Part shown: in pieces, positions 8,236-15,205 of the stretch
How positions within the stretch are numbered: position 1 is the first letter of the stretch
How the letters are laid out: every line of letters starts with the position of its first letter
Assembly: GCF_000755285.1 (NCBI RefSeq)
Contig: NZ_BBMK01000002.1
Location: forward strand, 1-64,000
DNA: 64,000 nucleotides
Reading direction: 5' to 3'
From: Nonlabens ulvanivorans
Lineage (GTDB): Bacteria > Bacteroidota > Bacteroidia > Flavobacteriales > Flavobacteriaceae
Made by a program: the position numbers and the translations under genes
The notes under the pieces: generated by a model
What the model was told of the DNA's origin: nothing
The model's database searches: none
Seen by the model: only the letters and a program-made list of their open reading frames with translations

Positions 8236-10773
8236 ATGATCCTAGAAAGTTACATCAATGGCCAGTGGCAAGCTGGTGAAGAGAAATCTACACGTAATAT
8301 GTATGACGCCATTACTGGTGACATCATAGGTCTTACAAGTACTGAAGGTTTAGATATTGCTAGTGCGTTACAATACGGTCGCGATCACGGTAAGGTGTTG
8401 AGAGATATGACATTTCAGCAACGTGGTAATATGATTAAGAAATTAGCACTTTATCTCAATAAAAGAAAAAAAGCGTTTTACGACATCAGTTACAAAACTG
8501 GTGCTACTCGTGCAGATAGTTGGGTAGATATAGAAGGTGGTTTTGGAAACCTATTTGCAAATGCGAGTCTTAGAAAACTCTTTCCAGATCAGTCCTATGC
8601 GGTAGAAGGCGATCCTATTGATCTATCAAAAGGTGGTCGTTTCATGGCGCACCATATATTAGTACCGCGCAAAGGTGTAGCAGTTCATATCAATGCCTTT
8701 AATTTTCCAGTATGGGGAATGTTAGAAAAATGTGCTGTAAACTGGATGGCTGGTATGCCAGCAGTGGTTTTGCCAGCACCACAAACAGCGTTTTTAACGG
8801 AAGCGGTAGTACGCGAAATCATCAATTCAGGAATTTTACCAGAAGGATCTTTACAACTCTTAAGTGGGCTTACCACAAGTATTCTAGATACGGTAAACTC
8901 ACAAGACGTTGTAACCTTTACAGGTAGTGCTCATACAGGTAGAAAATTAAAAGCACATCCACGATTATTAGAAGAATCAGTTCCATTCACGATGGAGGCA
9001 GATTCATTAAATTCTTCTGTTTTAGGACCAGATGCTGTTCCTGGAACTCCAGAATTTGACATTTTTGTAAAAGAAGTGCGTAAAGAAATGACCTCTAAAG
9101 CTGGACAAAAATGTACAGCCATTAGAAGAATATTAGTTCCAGAAAACTTGATGGAAGACGTACAAATCGCATTAGGTCAACAACTTTCTAAAACAGTGAT
9201 AGGAGATCCATTATTGAGAGAAACTCGCATGGGTGCTCTTATTAATAATGATCAAAGAGAAACAACTAAATCACAAATCTCAAAAATTGCCCAAACCGCA
9301 CAAATGGTTTATGGTAACCTAGATGAGGTAGAAATTTTAGGAGATCGCGCTCAAAAAGGAGCATTTATGTCACCTATTTTGATGAGAGAAGATCAACCGT
9401 TTAAAAATACGGCAGCTCATGAAGTAGAATGTTTTGGTCCTGTAAGTACGTTGATGCCTTATAAAAATCTAGATGAGGCAATCGAGCTAGCTCACATGGG
9501 TAAAGGTTCGTTGGTGAGCAGTGTAGTAACTAGTGATGACGCTTTCGCGAAAGCGTATACCATAAACGCAGCATCGTCACATGGTAGAATATTGACTTTA
9601 AATAGAGATAGCGCACCACAATCCACAGGACATGGCTCTCCATTACCATTGTTAGTACATGGTGGACCAGGACGTGCTGGTGGCGGCGAGGAAATGGGTG
9701 GACTGCGAGGCATTAAACATTACATGCAACGATGTGCCGTTCAAGGAAGTCCAACTTCGTTGACTGAAATTACAGGGATTTATCAACCTAATGGCGCTTA
9801 TAAAAAAGCAGAGAATCACCCATTTTCATACCATTATGAGGATATCAAGCCTGGAATGAGCCTAGAAACTCATAAAAGAACATTGACTGATAATGATATC
9901 CAGAATTTTGCAAATTTAACTTGGGATCATTTCTATGCGCATACAGATATTACCAGTTTAGATGGTAGTATTTTTAAGAAACGTACCGCGCACGGTTACT
10001 TTATCATCAGTGCAGCGGCAGGACTTTTTGTGTATCCTAATAAAGGTCCGGTAAGCGCCAATTATGGTCTAGAAGACATCCGTTTCTTAAGACCGTTGTA
10101 TCATAATGACACGATTTATGTACGATTGACTTGTAAAGAAAAACGAGAAAGAGATGTAGCTGGTCGTGAGCATCCTAGCGGAATTGTAAAATGGTATGTA
10201 GAAGTTTTTGATGCAGAGCCAGTAGATTATGAAAATGGAAAGACTGATGAAGAATCAACAGCACTGGTAGCTGTGGCAACCATTCTTACCATGGTAGAGA
10301 AAAAGCAAACGGTATTTCCTGAAATTACAGAAGGTTATATCAAGTCTGCTTTAGCAAAATTAGAAGCAAACGCAAAACCTAATTGGGGAACAATGACGCC
10401 ACAGCACATGATAGAACATCTAGAGATGAGCTATAGAATTGCTAGTGGAGAGATTCAAGATTTTGAAGTGGCTACACCAGAGGAGTATCTAGAAAAAGTA
10501 GCAGCGACTTTGTGGAATTATGATAAAATGCCTCAAAACCACAAAATGCCATTAATGAAAAATGGCGAACTAGAAGACTTAAAGCATGGAGATTTAGAAA
10601 CGGCAATGCAACAACTGCTAGAAGCTAGAAATGAATACCTAGATTTCTATAAAAAGAATCCAAAAGCAACTACTAAGAATGCTGTTTTTGGACCGTTGAA
10701 TAAGTATGAATGGACCTTGTTAGAGAGAAAGCATTTGAGTCACCATTTTGAACAGTTTAATATTTCCGCGTAG
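8236..10773 (+). CDS. paaZ: PaaZ oxepin-CoA hydrolase / semialdehyde dehydrogenase with C-terminal DUF1569 (DinB-like) domain
   Basis: Bifunctional ring-opening enzyme of phenylacetate degradation. Residues 1 to about 510 form the aldehyde dehydrogenase, with general base Glu254 (TMEADSLNSS) and nucleophile Cys293 (AGQKCTAIRR), close to Glu256/Cys295 of the E. coli enzyme. Residues about 530-685 are the MaoC-like (R)-hydratase domain (NLTWDHFYAHTD, KRTAHGYFI) that opens oxepin-CoA. Normal PaaZ is about 680 residues; this protein continues to 845 with a domain that looks like DUF1569/DinB-like (WGTMTPQHMIEHLEMSYRIA, final SHHFEQF), joined without a stop. The role of the extra domain is unknown. 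The stop codon lies inside a hairpin (10762-10781), so the last residues may derive from an inserted cassette. An AFAKA palindrome lies at 9540. Confidence 0.92.
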   Translation: MILESYINGQWQAGEEKSTRNMYDAITGDIIGLTSTEGLDIASALQYGRDHGKVLRDMTFQQRGNMIKKLALYLNKRKKAFYDISYKTGATRADSWVDIEGGFGNLFANASLRKLFPDQSYAVEGDPIDLSKGGRFMAHHILVPRKGVAVHINAFNFPVWGMLEKCAVNWMAGMPAVVLPAPQTAFLTEAVVREIINSGILPEGSLQLLSGLTTSILDTVNSQDVVTFTGSAHTGRKLKAHPRLLEESVPFTMEADSLNSSVLGPDAVPGTPEFDIFVKEVRKEMTSKAGQKCTAIRRILVPENLMEDVQIALGQQLSKTVIGDPLLRETRMGALINNDQRETTKSQISKIAQTAQMVYGNLDEVEILGDRAQKGAFMSPILMREDQPFKNTAAHEVECFGPVSTLMPYKNLDEAIELAHMGKGSLVSSVVTSDDAFAKAYTINAASSHGRILTLNRDSAPQSTGHGSPLPLLVHGGPGRAGGGEEMGGLRGIKHYMQRCAVQGSPTSLTEITGIYQPNGAYKKAENHPFSYHYEDIKPGMSLETHKRTLTDNDIQNFANLTWDHFYAHTDITSLDGSIFKKRTAHGYFIISAAAGLFVYPNKGPVSANYGLEDIRFLRPLYHNDTIYVRLTCKEKRERDVAGREHPSGIVKWYVEVFDAEPVDYENGKTDEESTALVAVATILTMVEKKQTVFPEITEGYIKSALAKLEANAKPNWGTMTPQHMIEHLEMSYRIASGEIQDFEVATPEEYLEKVAATLWNYDKMPQNHKMPLMKNGELEDLKHGDLETAMQQLLEARNEYLDFYKKNPKATTKNAVFGPLNKYEWTLLERKHLSHHFEQFNISA
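9540..9555. repeat. 16-bp palindrome, in paaZ (read AFAKA)
   Basis: Exact copy of CGCTTTCGCGAAAGCG, translated as DAFAKAY in the aldehyde dehydrogenase domain. Confidence 0.95.
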
Positions 10774-10781
10774 GCGGAAAT
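10762..10781. repeat. Hairpin TTTCCGC-GTAG-GCGGAAA, left side of GIY-YIG cassette
   Basis: Perfect 8-bp arms (ATTTCCGC/GCGGAAAT) around a 4-base loop. It contains the paaZ stop codon. A matching hairpin lies at 11155-11174 on the far side of the GIY-YIG gene. Confidence 0.8.
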
Positions 10782-10827
10782 CTTCTAGTACTATCGTGAT
10801 GACTTTTAATATGAAATATCCGCAACA

Positions 10828-11139
10828 GTGAAAACCTACTATGTTTACATAATGTCTAGTAAAAATAACAGAATACTTTATGTAGGTGCAACTGATGATA
10901 TCAAAAGAAGGACCTTTGAGCATAAGACTAAGAAATACAAAATGTCTTTCTCGGCAAAATACAATGTAGATTGGTTAGTTTATTACAAAGTAGTAAATGG
11001 AACTTGGGAAGAAGCACATAAAAAAGAAAAACAACTAAAGAAATGGAATCGAGCGTGGAAGATGCGATTGATTCAAGAAGAAAATCAAGACTGGCTTGAT
11101 TTAAGTCAAGGCTGGAACTTAGATATTTATAAAGATTGA
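10828..11139 (+). CDS. GIY-YIG nuclease-domain protein (UPF0213/YhbQ-like)
   Basis: Single-domain GIY-YIG protein of 103 residues. The N-terminal motif reads YYVYIMSSKNNRILYVGATD, with YVY and YVG in the places of GIY and YIG, followed by the conserved Arg in DIKRRTFEHK and the segment EEAHKKEKQLKKWNRAWK. The start is GTG at 10828; that reading matches the usual family N-terminus. Members of this family are common orphan genes in flavobacterial genomes and their cellular substrate is not settled. The gene sits between paaZ and a crotonase gene and is flanked on both sides by the same TTTCCGC...GCGGAAA hairpin, suggesting insertion as a unit. Confidence 0.85.
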   Translation: MKTYYVYIMSSKNNRILYVGATDDIKRRTFEHKTKKYKMSFSAKYNVDWLVYYKVVNGTWEEAHKKEKQLKKWNRAWKMRLIQEENQDWLDLSQGWNLDIYKD

Positions 11140-11154
11140 GATAATAATTTAAAG

Positions 11155-11174
11155 ATTTCCGCCTGCGCGGAAAA
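11155..11174. repeat. Hairpin TTTCCGC-CTGC-GCGGAAA, right side of GIY-YIG cassette
   Basis: Perfect 7-bp arms identical to the left hairpin, with a different loop. It ends eight bases before the crotonase ATG. Confidence 0.8.
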
Positions 11175-11181
11175 TTATACT

Positions 11182-11934
11182 ATGACAGCACCTTACGTAA
11201 AAACAACAACAGAAAATCAAATACAAACCATAGAATTCTTTCACCCAGCGCACAACTCGTTGCCGGGTGATATTCTAGCGCAACTAGCACAAGCTATTAC
11301 AGATGCTGGTAATGATGACGCTACTAAGGTGATCATCCTAAAATCCGGTGGAGAACGCACTTTTTGTGCAGGAGCTAGCTTTAAAGAATTAATTGCTGTA
11401 AACGATGCAAAAACAGGAGAGATATTCTTCTCTGGTTTTGCAAATGTGATTAATGCCATGCGCAAGTGTCCTAAATTTATACTAGGTCGTGTACAAGGTA
11501 AAACCGTTGGTGGCGGAGTTGGTATAGCTAGTGCAACTGATTATTGCTTTGCGACTAAATTTGCCAGTATTAAATTAAGCGAACTCAACATTGGAATCGG
11601 ACCATTTGTAGTAGGTCCAGCGGTAGAGCGCAAATTAGGATTAACTGGAATGAGCCAAATAGCTATTAACGCAAACGAATTCTACACACCGCAATGGGCA
11701 AAAGACAACGGTCTTTTTGCAGAGGTTTATGAATCCACAGAAGAAATGGATGCAGGAATGCAATCATTTGCAGAGAATCTTTGCACCTACAATCCAGACG
11801 CTATGGCAGAGATGAAAAAGATGTTCTGGACGGGTTGTGAGAATTGGGATCAATTGCTTTTTGAAAGAGCAAAGATTTCTGGTCGATTGGTCTTGAGTGA
11901 GTTTACTAAGGAGACGCTTCAACGATTTAAGTAA
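11182..11934 (+). CDS. Enoyl-CoA hydratase/isomerase (crotonase) of the phenylacetate pathway
   Basis: Crotonase-fold enzyme of 250 residues. The oxyanion-hole segments are visible as SGGERTFCAGASFKEL (about residues 54-69) and VQGKTVGGGVGIA (about 107-119), followed by SELNIGIGPFVVG where the catalytic acid usually lies. By position in the cluster it is probably PaaF (2,3-dehydroadipyl-CoA hydratase) or PaaG (ring-1,2-epoxyphenylacetyl-CoA isomerase); the sequence alone does not let me choose. It would normally follow paaZ directly but is separated from it by the hairpin-flanked GIY-YIG gene. Confidence 0.8.
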   Translation: MTAPYVKTTTENQIQTIEFFHPAHNSLPGDILAQLAQAITDAGNDDATKVIILKSGGERTFCAGASFKELIAVNDAKTGEIFFSGFANVINAMRKCPKFILGRVQGKTVGGGVGIASATDYCFATKFASIKLSELNIGIGPFVVGPAVERKLGLTGMSQIAINANEFYTPQWAKDNGLFAEVYESTEEMDAGMQSFAENLCTYNPDAMAEMKKMFWTGCENWDQLLFERAKISGRLVLSEFTKETLQRFK

Positions 11935-11993
11935 GAATATTCTTGTGCTCTCTAAAAGAAAGTTGTAAGTTTTGACCTTAAATACTAAAGTTT

Positions 11994-12974
11994 ATGAAAT
12001 TTAAAATTGCTTTTCCTACAGTAATAATCTTTTCATTAATATTCTATTCTTGTAATTCAGATCTTGATGATTGTTGTGGTGGTGATGAAAATATTGATTC
12101 GCCTGTGATAGACGTTCCATTTACTCCTGAAGAAATTAATCCTACTAATGATCCGTTAGCTTTAGGAATCGGAAATTGTGATTGGAATACGGCTGTATCA
12201 GGTAAGTCAATAGATTATCCTATTAATTTAAATTTACCTGCTGTATATGATCTAGGTTTTTTAATGCCAGCGCCTAGGTCACAAGGTACACAAGGAAGCT
12301 GTGTCTCTTGGGCGACTCATTATTATTTAGCAACCTACATGGATAATATTAGAAATGATAGTATAATTTCTAGTACTCAAGAAATTATGAGTCCTTCATT
12401 TGCTTTCAATCAGATTAAAGCTAGTGATGGGTCTAATAATTGTTTCGGATCAACTATTGCGCAAAATTTAGATTTACTAATTAATACTGGCGCACTTCCT
12501 TTATCCGAATTTTCATACAATGATACTACTTGTGCTCCACAACCTGATATGATTCAATTGGCTAATACCAGAAATAATTTAATCTCATCATATGAAAATA
12601 TAGGTCCTTATACTTTTTTGGAGCCTACAACTCAAGAATCATTAATAGCTTCTAGCCTTAATGAGGTAAAGTCTGCTTTGTTTGATAATCGTCCTGTCAT
12701 TGTGTCTATGCTTACCGATGAAGCTTTTGGAAGACACAGAAATGAGGATGTATTTACCGTTTCGGAGATTAATGAGACCACTGTAAGAGGTTGTCATGCA
12801 ATGACTATAGTAGGTTATAACGATGATTTAAATGCCTTTAGAGTTCTTAATTCTTGGGGTGACTCTTGGGCAAATGATGGTTATGTTTATGTAAGTTATG
12901 ACTTTTTTATGGCGTCAGATAATCCTAAGTATCAAAAAGGTGTCTTACAATTAACAGTTGCTTTCAATGATTAA
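11994..12974 (+). CDS. C1A papain-like cysteine peptidase lipoprotein
   Basis: Exported cysteine peptidase of 326 residues. The N-terminus is a lipoprotein signal with lipobox IFYSC (Cys20), so it should be anchored in the envelope. The papain-family triad is visible: Cys103 in QGTQGSCVSWATHYY, with a preceding Gln for the oxyanion hole, His268 in VRGCHAMTIVGY and Asn286 in VLNSWGDSW. The mature enzyme starts after a short pro-segment with PAPRSQG. Substrate is unknown. It is in the paa cluster on the same strand, 59 bases after the crotonase, but no functional link is evident. Confidence 0.85.
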   Translation: MKFKIAFPTVIIFSLIFYSCNSDLDDCCGGDENIDSPVIDVPFTPEEINPTNDPLALGIGNCDWNTAVSGKSIDYPINLNLPAVYDLGFLMPAPRSQGTQGSCVSWATHYYLATYMDNIRNDSIISSTQEIMSPSFAFNQIKASDGSNNCFGSTIAQNLDLLINTGALPLSEFSYNDTTCAPQPDMIQLANTRNNLISSYENIGPYTFLEPTTQESLIASSLNEVKSALFDNRPVIVSMLTDEAFGRHRNEDVFTVSEINETTVRGCHAMTIVGYNDDLNAFRVLNSWGDSWANDGYVYVSYDFFMASDNPKYQKGVLQLTVAFND

Positions 12975-13031
12975 AAAGGTTACAGTTATATTCTCTATAA
13001 GACTTGGCTTCTTAACCTTAAAATGTATATA

Positions 13032-13634
13032 ATGGCAATTTATAGTTTCAAATCCCATATTCCAGTAATTCACGAGACCAGTTTCGTTCATCCACAAGCA
13101 ACGGTAATCGGTAATGTGATTATAGGTAAAGATTGTTATGTAGGACCTAGTGCAGTGATACGTGGCGATTGGGGGGGTGAGATCATTCTTGAAGATGGTG
13201 TTAATGTGCAAGAGAATTGTACCGTACACATGTTTCCAGGTAAAAGCATTACACTTAAACGAGGCGCACACGTAGGTCATGGAGCAATTATTCATGGAGC
13301 CAACCTAGGTCGCAATTGTATGATAGGAATGAATAGTGTCATTATGGATGACGCAATTATAGGAGACGAATGCATAGTAGGAGCGATGGCATTTGTAAAA
13401 GCCGAAGCCGTATTTGAACCACGCAGCCTTATCGTAGGTAATCCAGCCAAAAAAATAAAAGAGGTCTCAGATCAAATGATCGAGTGGAAATCCGCTGGGA
13501 CTAAATTGTACCAGCAATTACCAGCAGACTGTCACGCGTCTATGAAGGAAGTAGAACCACTTCGTGAAATTCCTAAAAACAGACCAGTTCAAGAAGATTT
13601 TTATAAGACCTTACAAGAGATGAAAGGAAAATAA
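13032..13634 (+). CDS. paaY: PaaY-like gamma-carbonic-anhydrase family hexapeptide-repeat protein
   Basis: Left-handed beta-helix protein of about 200 residues (start MAIYSFKSHIP at 13032; an ATG at 13023 would add three residues). Hexapeptide repeats run from ATVIGNVIIGKDCYV to VGAMAFVKAEA. Likely metal-ligand histidines lie in NCTVHMF and AHVGHGAIIHG. PaaY in phenylacetate clusters is a thioesterase-like accessory enzyme in this carbonic anhydrase superfamily; the location supports that name, although a generic gamma-carbonic-anhydrase-like role cannot be excluded. The G7 run at 13171-13177 gives RGDWGGEI where relatives usually have only one residue between the GDxG turn and the next Ile/Val, so one Gly may be an artefact. 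Confidence 0.75.
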   Translation: MAIYSFKSHIPVIHETSFVHPQATVIGNVIIGKDCYVGPSAVIRGDWGGEIILEDGVNVQENCTVHMFPGKSITLKRGAHVGHGAIIHGANLGRNCMIGMNSVIMDDAIIGDECIVGAMAFVKAEAVFEPRSLIVGNPAKKIKEVSDQMIEWKSAGTKLYQQLPADCHASMKEVEPLREIPKNRPVQEDFYKTLQEMKGK

Positions 13635-13652
13635 AATATTTGTTGTTGTTCC

Positions 13653-13668
13653 CGCTTTCGCGAAAGCG
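13653..13668. repeat. 16-bp palindrome, intergenic copy
   Basis: Exact CGCTTTCGCGAAAGCG between the paaY-like gene and the E2 promoter, 18 bases after the stop. It could act as a hairpin but lacks a T tract. Confidence 0.95.
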
Positions 13669-13690
13669 GAATTACAACATAAAATTTACA

Positions 13691-13706
13691 ACTAACAACT
13701 GTTAGT
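13691..13706. promoter_or_regulatory. Dyad operator ACTAACA-AC-TGTTAGT upstream of the E2 gene
   Basis: Identical to the 16 bases before paaZ. Its right arm overlaps a Bacteroidetes -7 box, so a bound repressor would block the promoter directly. Confidence 0.65.
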
Positions 13707-13710
13707 TTTG
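13703..13710 (+). promoter_or_regulatory. Putative E2 promoter -7 motif
   Basis: TAGTTTTG fits TAnnTTTG and ends 12 bases before the ATG at 13723, implying a very short or absent leader. It overlaps the dyad operator. Confidence 0.5.
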
Positions 13711-13722
13711 TATTTTTATACC

Positions 13723-15036
13723 ATGGCAAAGACTATGGATTTTATACTCCCAAAAATGGGAGAATCAATAACAGAAGGAACAATACTAAATTGGCTAGTT
13801 CAAGAAGGAGAAGCTTTTGAAGAAGGTGATATCCTTGTTGAAGTAGGTACCGATAAGGTAGATAATGAAGTGCCAGCGCCTGTGGCAGGTGTAATGTCTA
13901 ACCATTTATTTACCGACGGTGATGTTGTCGAAATAGGAAGCGTGATTGCACAGTTTGAAGAGTCTGATGGTACTGTAAAAACTGCGGCTGGCCCAAAATC
14001 TACTGATTCTAATAAGGTAGTTAAGAGTGAATCTTCTGTGAGCAAGCCGCCTAAGTCGGTAAAAGCAAATTCAAAAGCTACTTCTGTTTCTAACTCTTAT
14101 GTTAATCAGGATCTTTTTGTGAGTCCGCTAATTGATAGTATGGCGCGCAAACATCATATGTCTTATGAAGAACTAGCTCGCATACCAGCAACAGGTCATG
14201 AAGGTAGATTGCGCAAGAGTGACGTGGTAAATTATATTAATGACGGTAGACCATTTCAATTTGCACAAGCAGTAAATAATGAACCAGATCCTACGGCATA
14301 TCGTATACCACAGTTAAAACTGGATAAAGGAACAGGAACCATTATAAAAATGGATCGCATGCGCTCTATGATTGCAGATCATATGGTGTATTCAAAACAT
14401 ACCAGTCCACACGTTACGGCTTATGTGGAGGCAGACCTTACCGATTTAGTAAACTGGCGTAATAAGAATAAAGCACCGTTTCAAGAAAAACATGGCGAGC
14501 GATTAACATTCACACCATTATTTGTAGATGCAGTAGCTAGAGCGATAAAAGAATATCCTAATATCAATGCTAGTGTAGATGGAAAGAACATCATCGTGAA
14601 AGAGAATATTAATGTAGGAATGGCAACCGCATTACCATCAGGAAACTTAATAGTTCCTGTAGTTAAAAATGCAGACCAGAAATCTCTACAAGAAATCGCT
14701 GCCGATGTGAATCGTATGGCAAACCTAGCTCGTGAAAATAAGCTAGTAGGCGACGATATTAAAGGAGGAACTTTTACGATATCAAATGTTGGGACCTTTG
14801 GTTCATTAATGGGAACACCTATTATTAACCAACCAGAGGTTGCAATTCTAGCAACAGGAATTATCAAAAAACGTGCTGAGGTGATGACCAAAGATGGTGT
14901 TGATTCCATAGAAATACGCAGTATGATGATGCTTTCATTATCATTTGACCATAGAGTAGTAGATGGATTTTTAGGTGGTAGCTTTTTGAAGCAAGTGGCT
15001 TTGAATCTTGAGGTTGCTCCTGAAAAGGATTATTAA
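13723..15036 (+). CDS. 2-oxoacid dehydrogenase E2, lipoamide acyltransferase (branched-chain type)
   Basis: Acyltransferase core subunit of a 2-oxoacid dehydrogenase complex, 437 residues from ATG 13723 (MAKTMDFILPKMGES); a TTG at 13708 would lie inside the promoter. Residues 1-78 are the lipoyl domain with lipoylated Lys45 in VGTDKVDNEV. A Ser/Lys-rich linker follows, then the E1/E3-binding domain at about 128-168 (FVSPLIDSMARKHHMSYEEL, GHEGRLRKSDV) and the catalytic domain with the HxxxD motif SFDHRVVDG (His410, Asp414). The downstream gene is a fused E1. Substrate preference is probably branched-chain 2-oxoacids, by similarity of the E1. The operator shared with paaZ suggests co-regulation with phenylacetate genes. 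Confidence 0.88.
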   Translation: MAKTMDFILPKMGESITEGTILNWLVQEGEAFEEGDILVEVGTDKVDNEVPAPVAGVMSNHLFTDGDVVEIGSVIAQFEESDGTVKTAAGPKSTDSNKVVKSESSVSKPPKSVKANSKATSVSNSYVNQDLFVSPLIDSMARKHHMSYEELARIPATGHEGRLRKSDVVNYINDGRPFQFAQAVNNEPDPTAYRIPQLKLDKGTGTIIKMDRMRSMIADHMVYSKHTSPHVTAYVEADLTDLVNWRNKNKAPFQEKHGERLTFTPLFVDAVARAIKEYPNINASVDGKNIIVKENINVGMATALPSGNLIVPVVKNADQKSLQEIAADVNRMANLARENKLVGDDIKGGTFTISNVGTFGSLMGTPIINQPEVAILATGIIKKRAEVMTKDGVDSIEIRSMMMLSLSFDHRVVDGFLGGSFLKQVALNLEVAPEKDY

Positions 15037-15044
15037 AGAAATAG

Positions 15045-15185
15045 ATTTTCCGCGCTCGACGCAGAAACTGCTAGTTTATTAAAGTGCGTAGTGTGATACA
15101 ATTGATAGGATGTCAGTCTGAGCTTGTCGAAGACGATTTGAAGATCTACTAAGTTAATTATTAAGCGAAGCCGTTCTTCAACGGC
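15045..15185. repeat. Mosaic of intergenic repeats between E2 and E1 genes
   Basis: The 169-base gap holds several repeat-like pieces: TTTTCCGCGCTCGACGCAGA (15049-15068), resembling a decayed copy of the TTTCCGC...GCGGAAA hairpin; a GTGATACAATT segment (15088-15110) also found at 35301-35325; an element at 15112-15134 with core TGAGCTTGTCGAAGAC whose ends pair as GTC/GAC, a type of repeat widespread in bacteria; and a stem-loop GCCGTT-CTTC-AACGGC at 15170-15185, 20 bases before the E1 start. Confidence 0.6.
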
Positions 15186-15205
15186 CGGACATAAAAACAA
15201 ACAAA

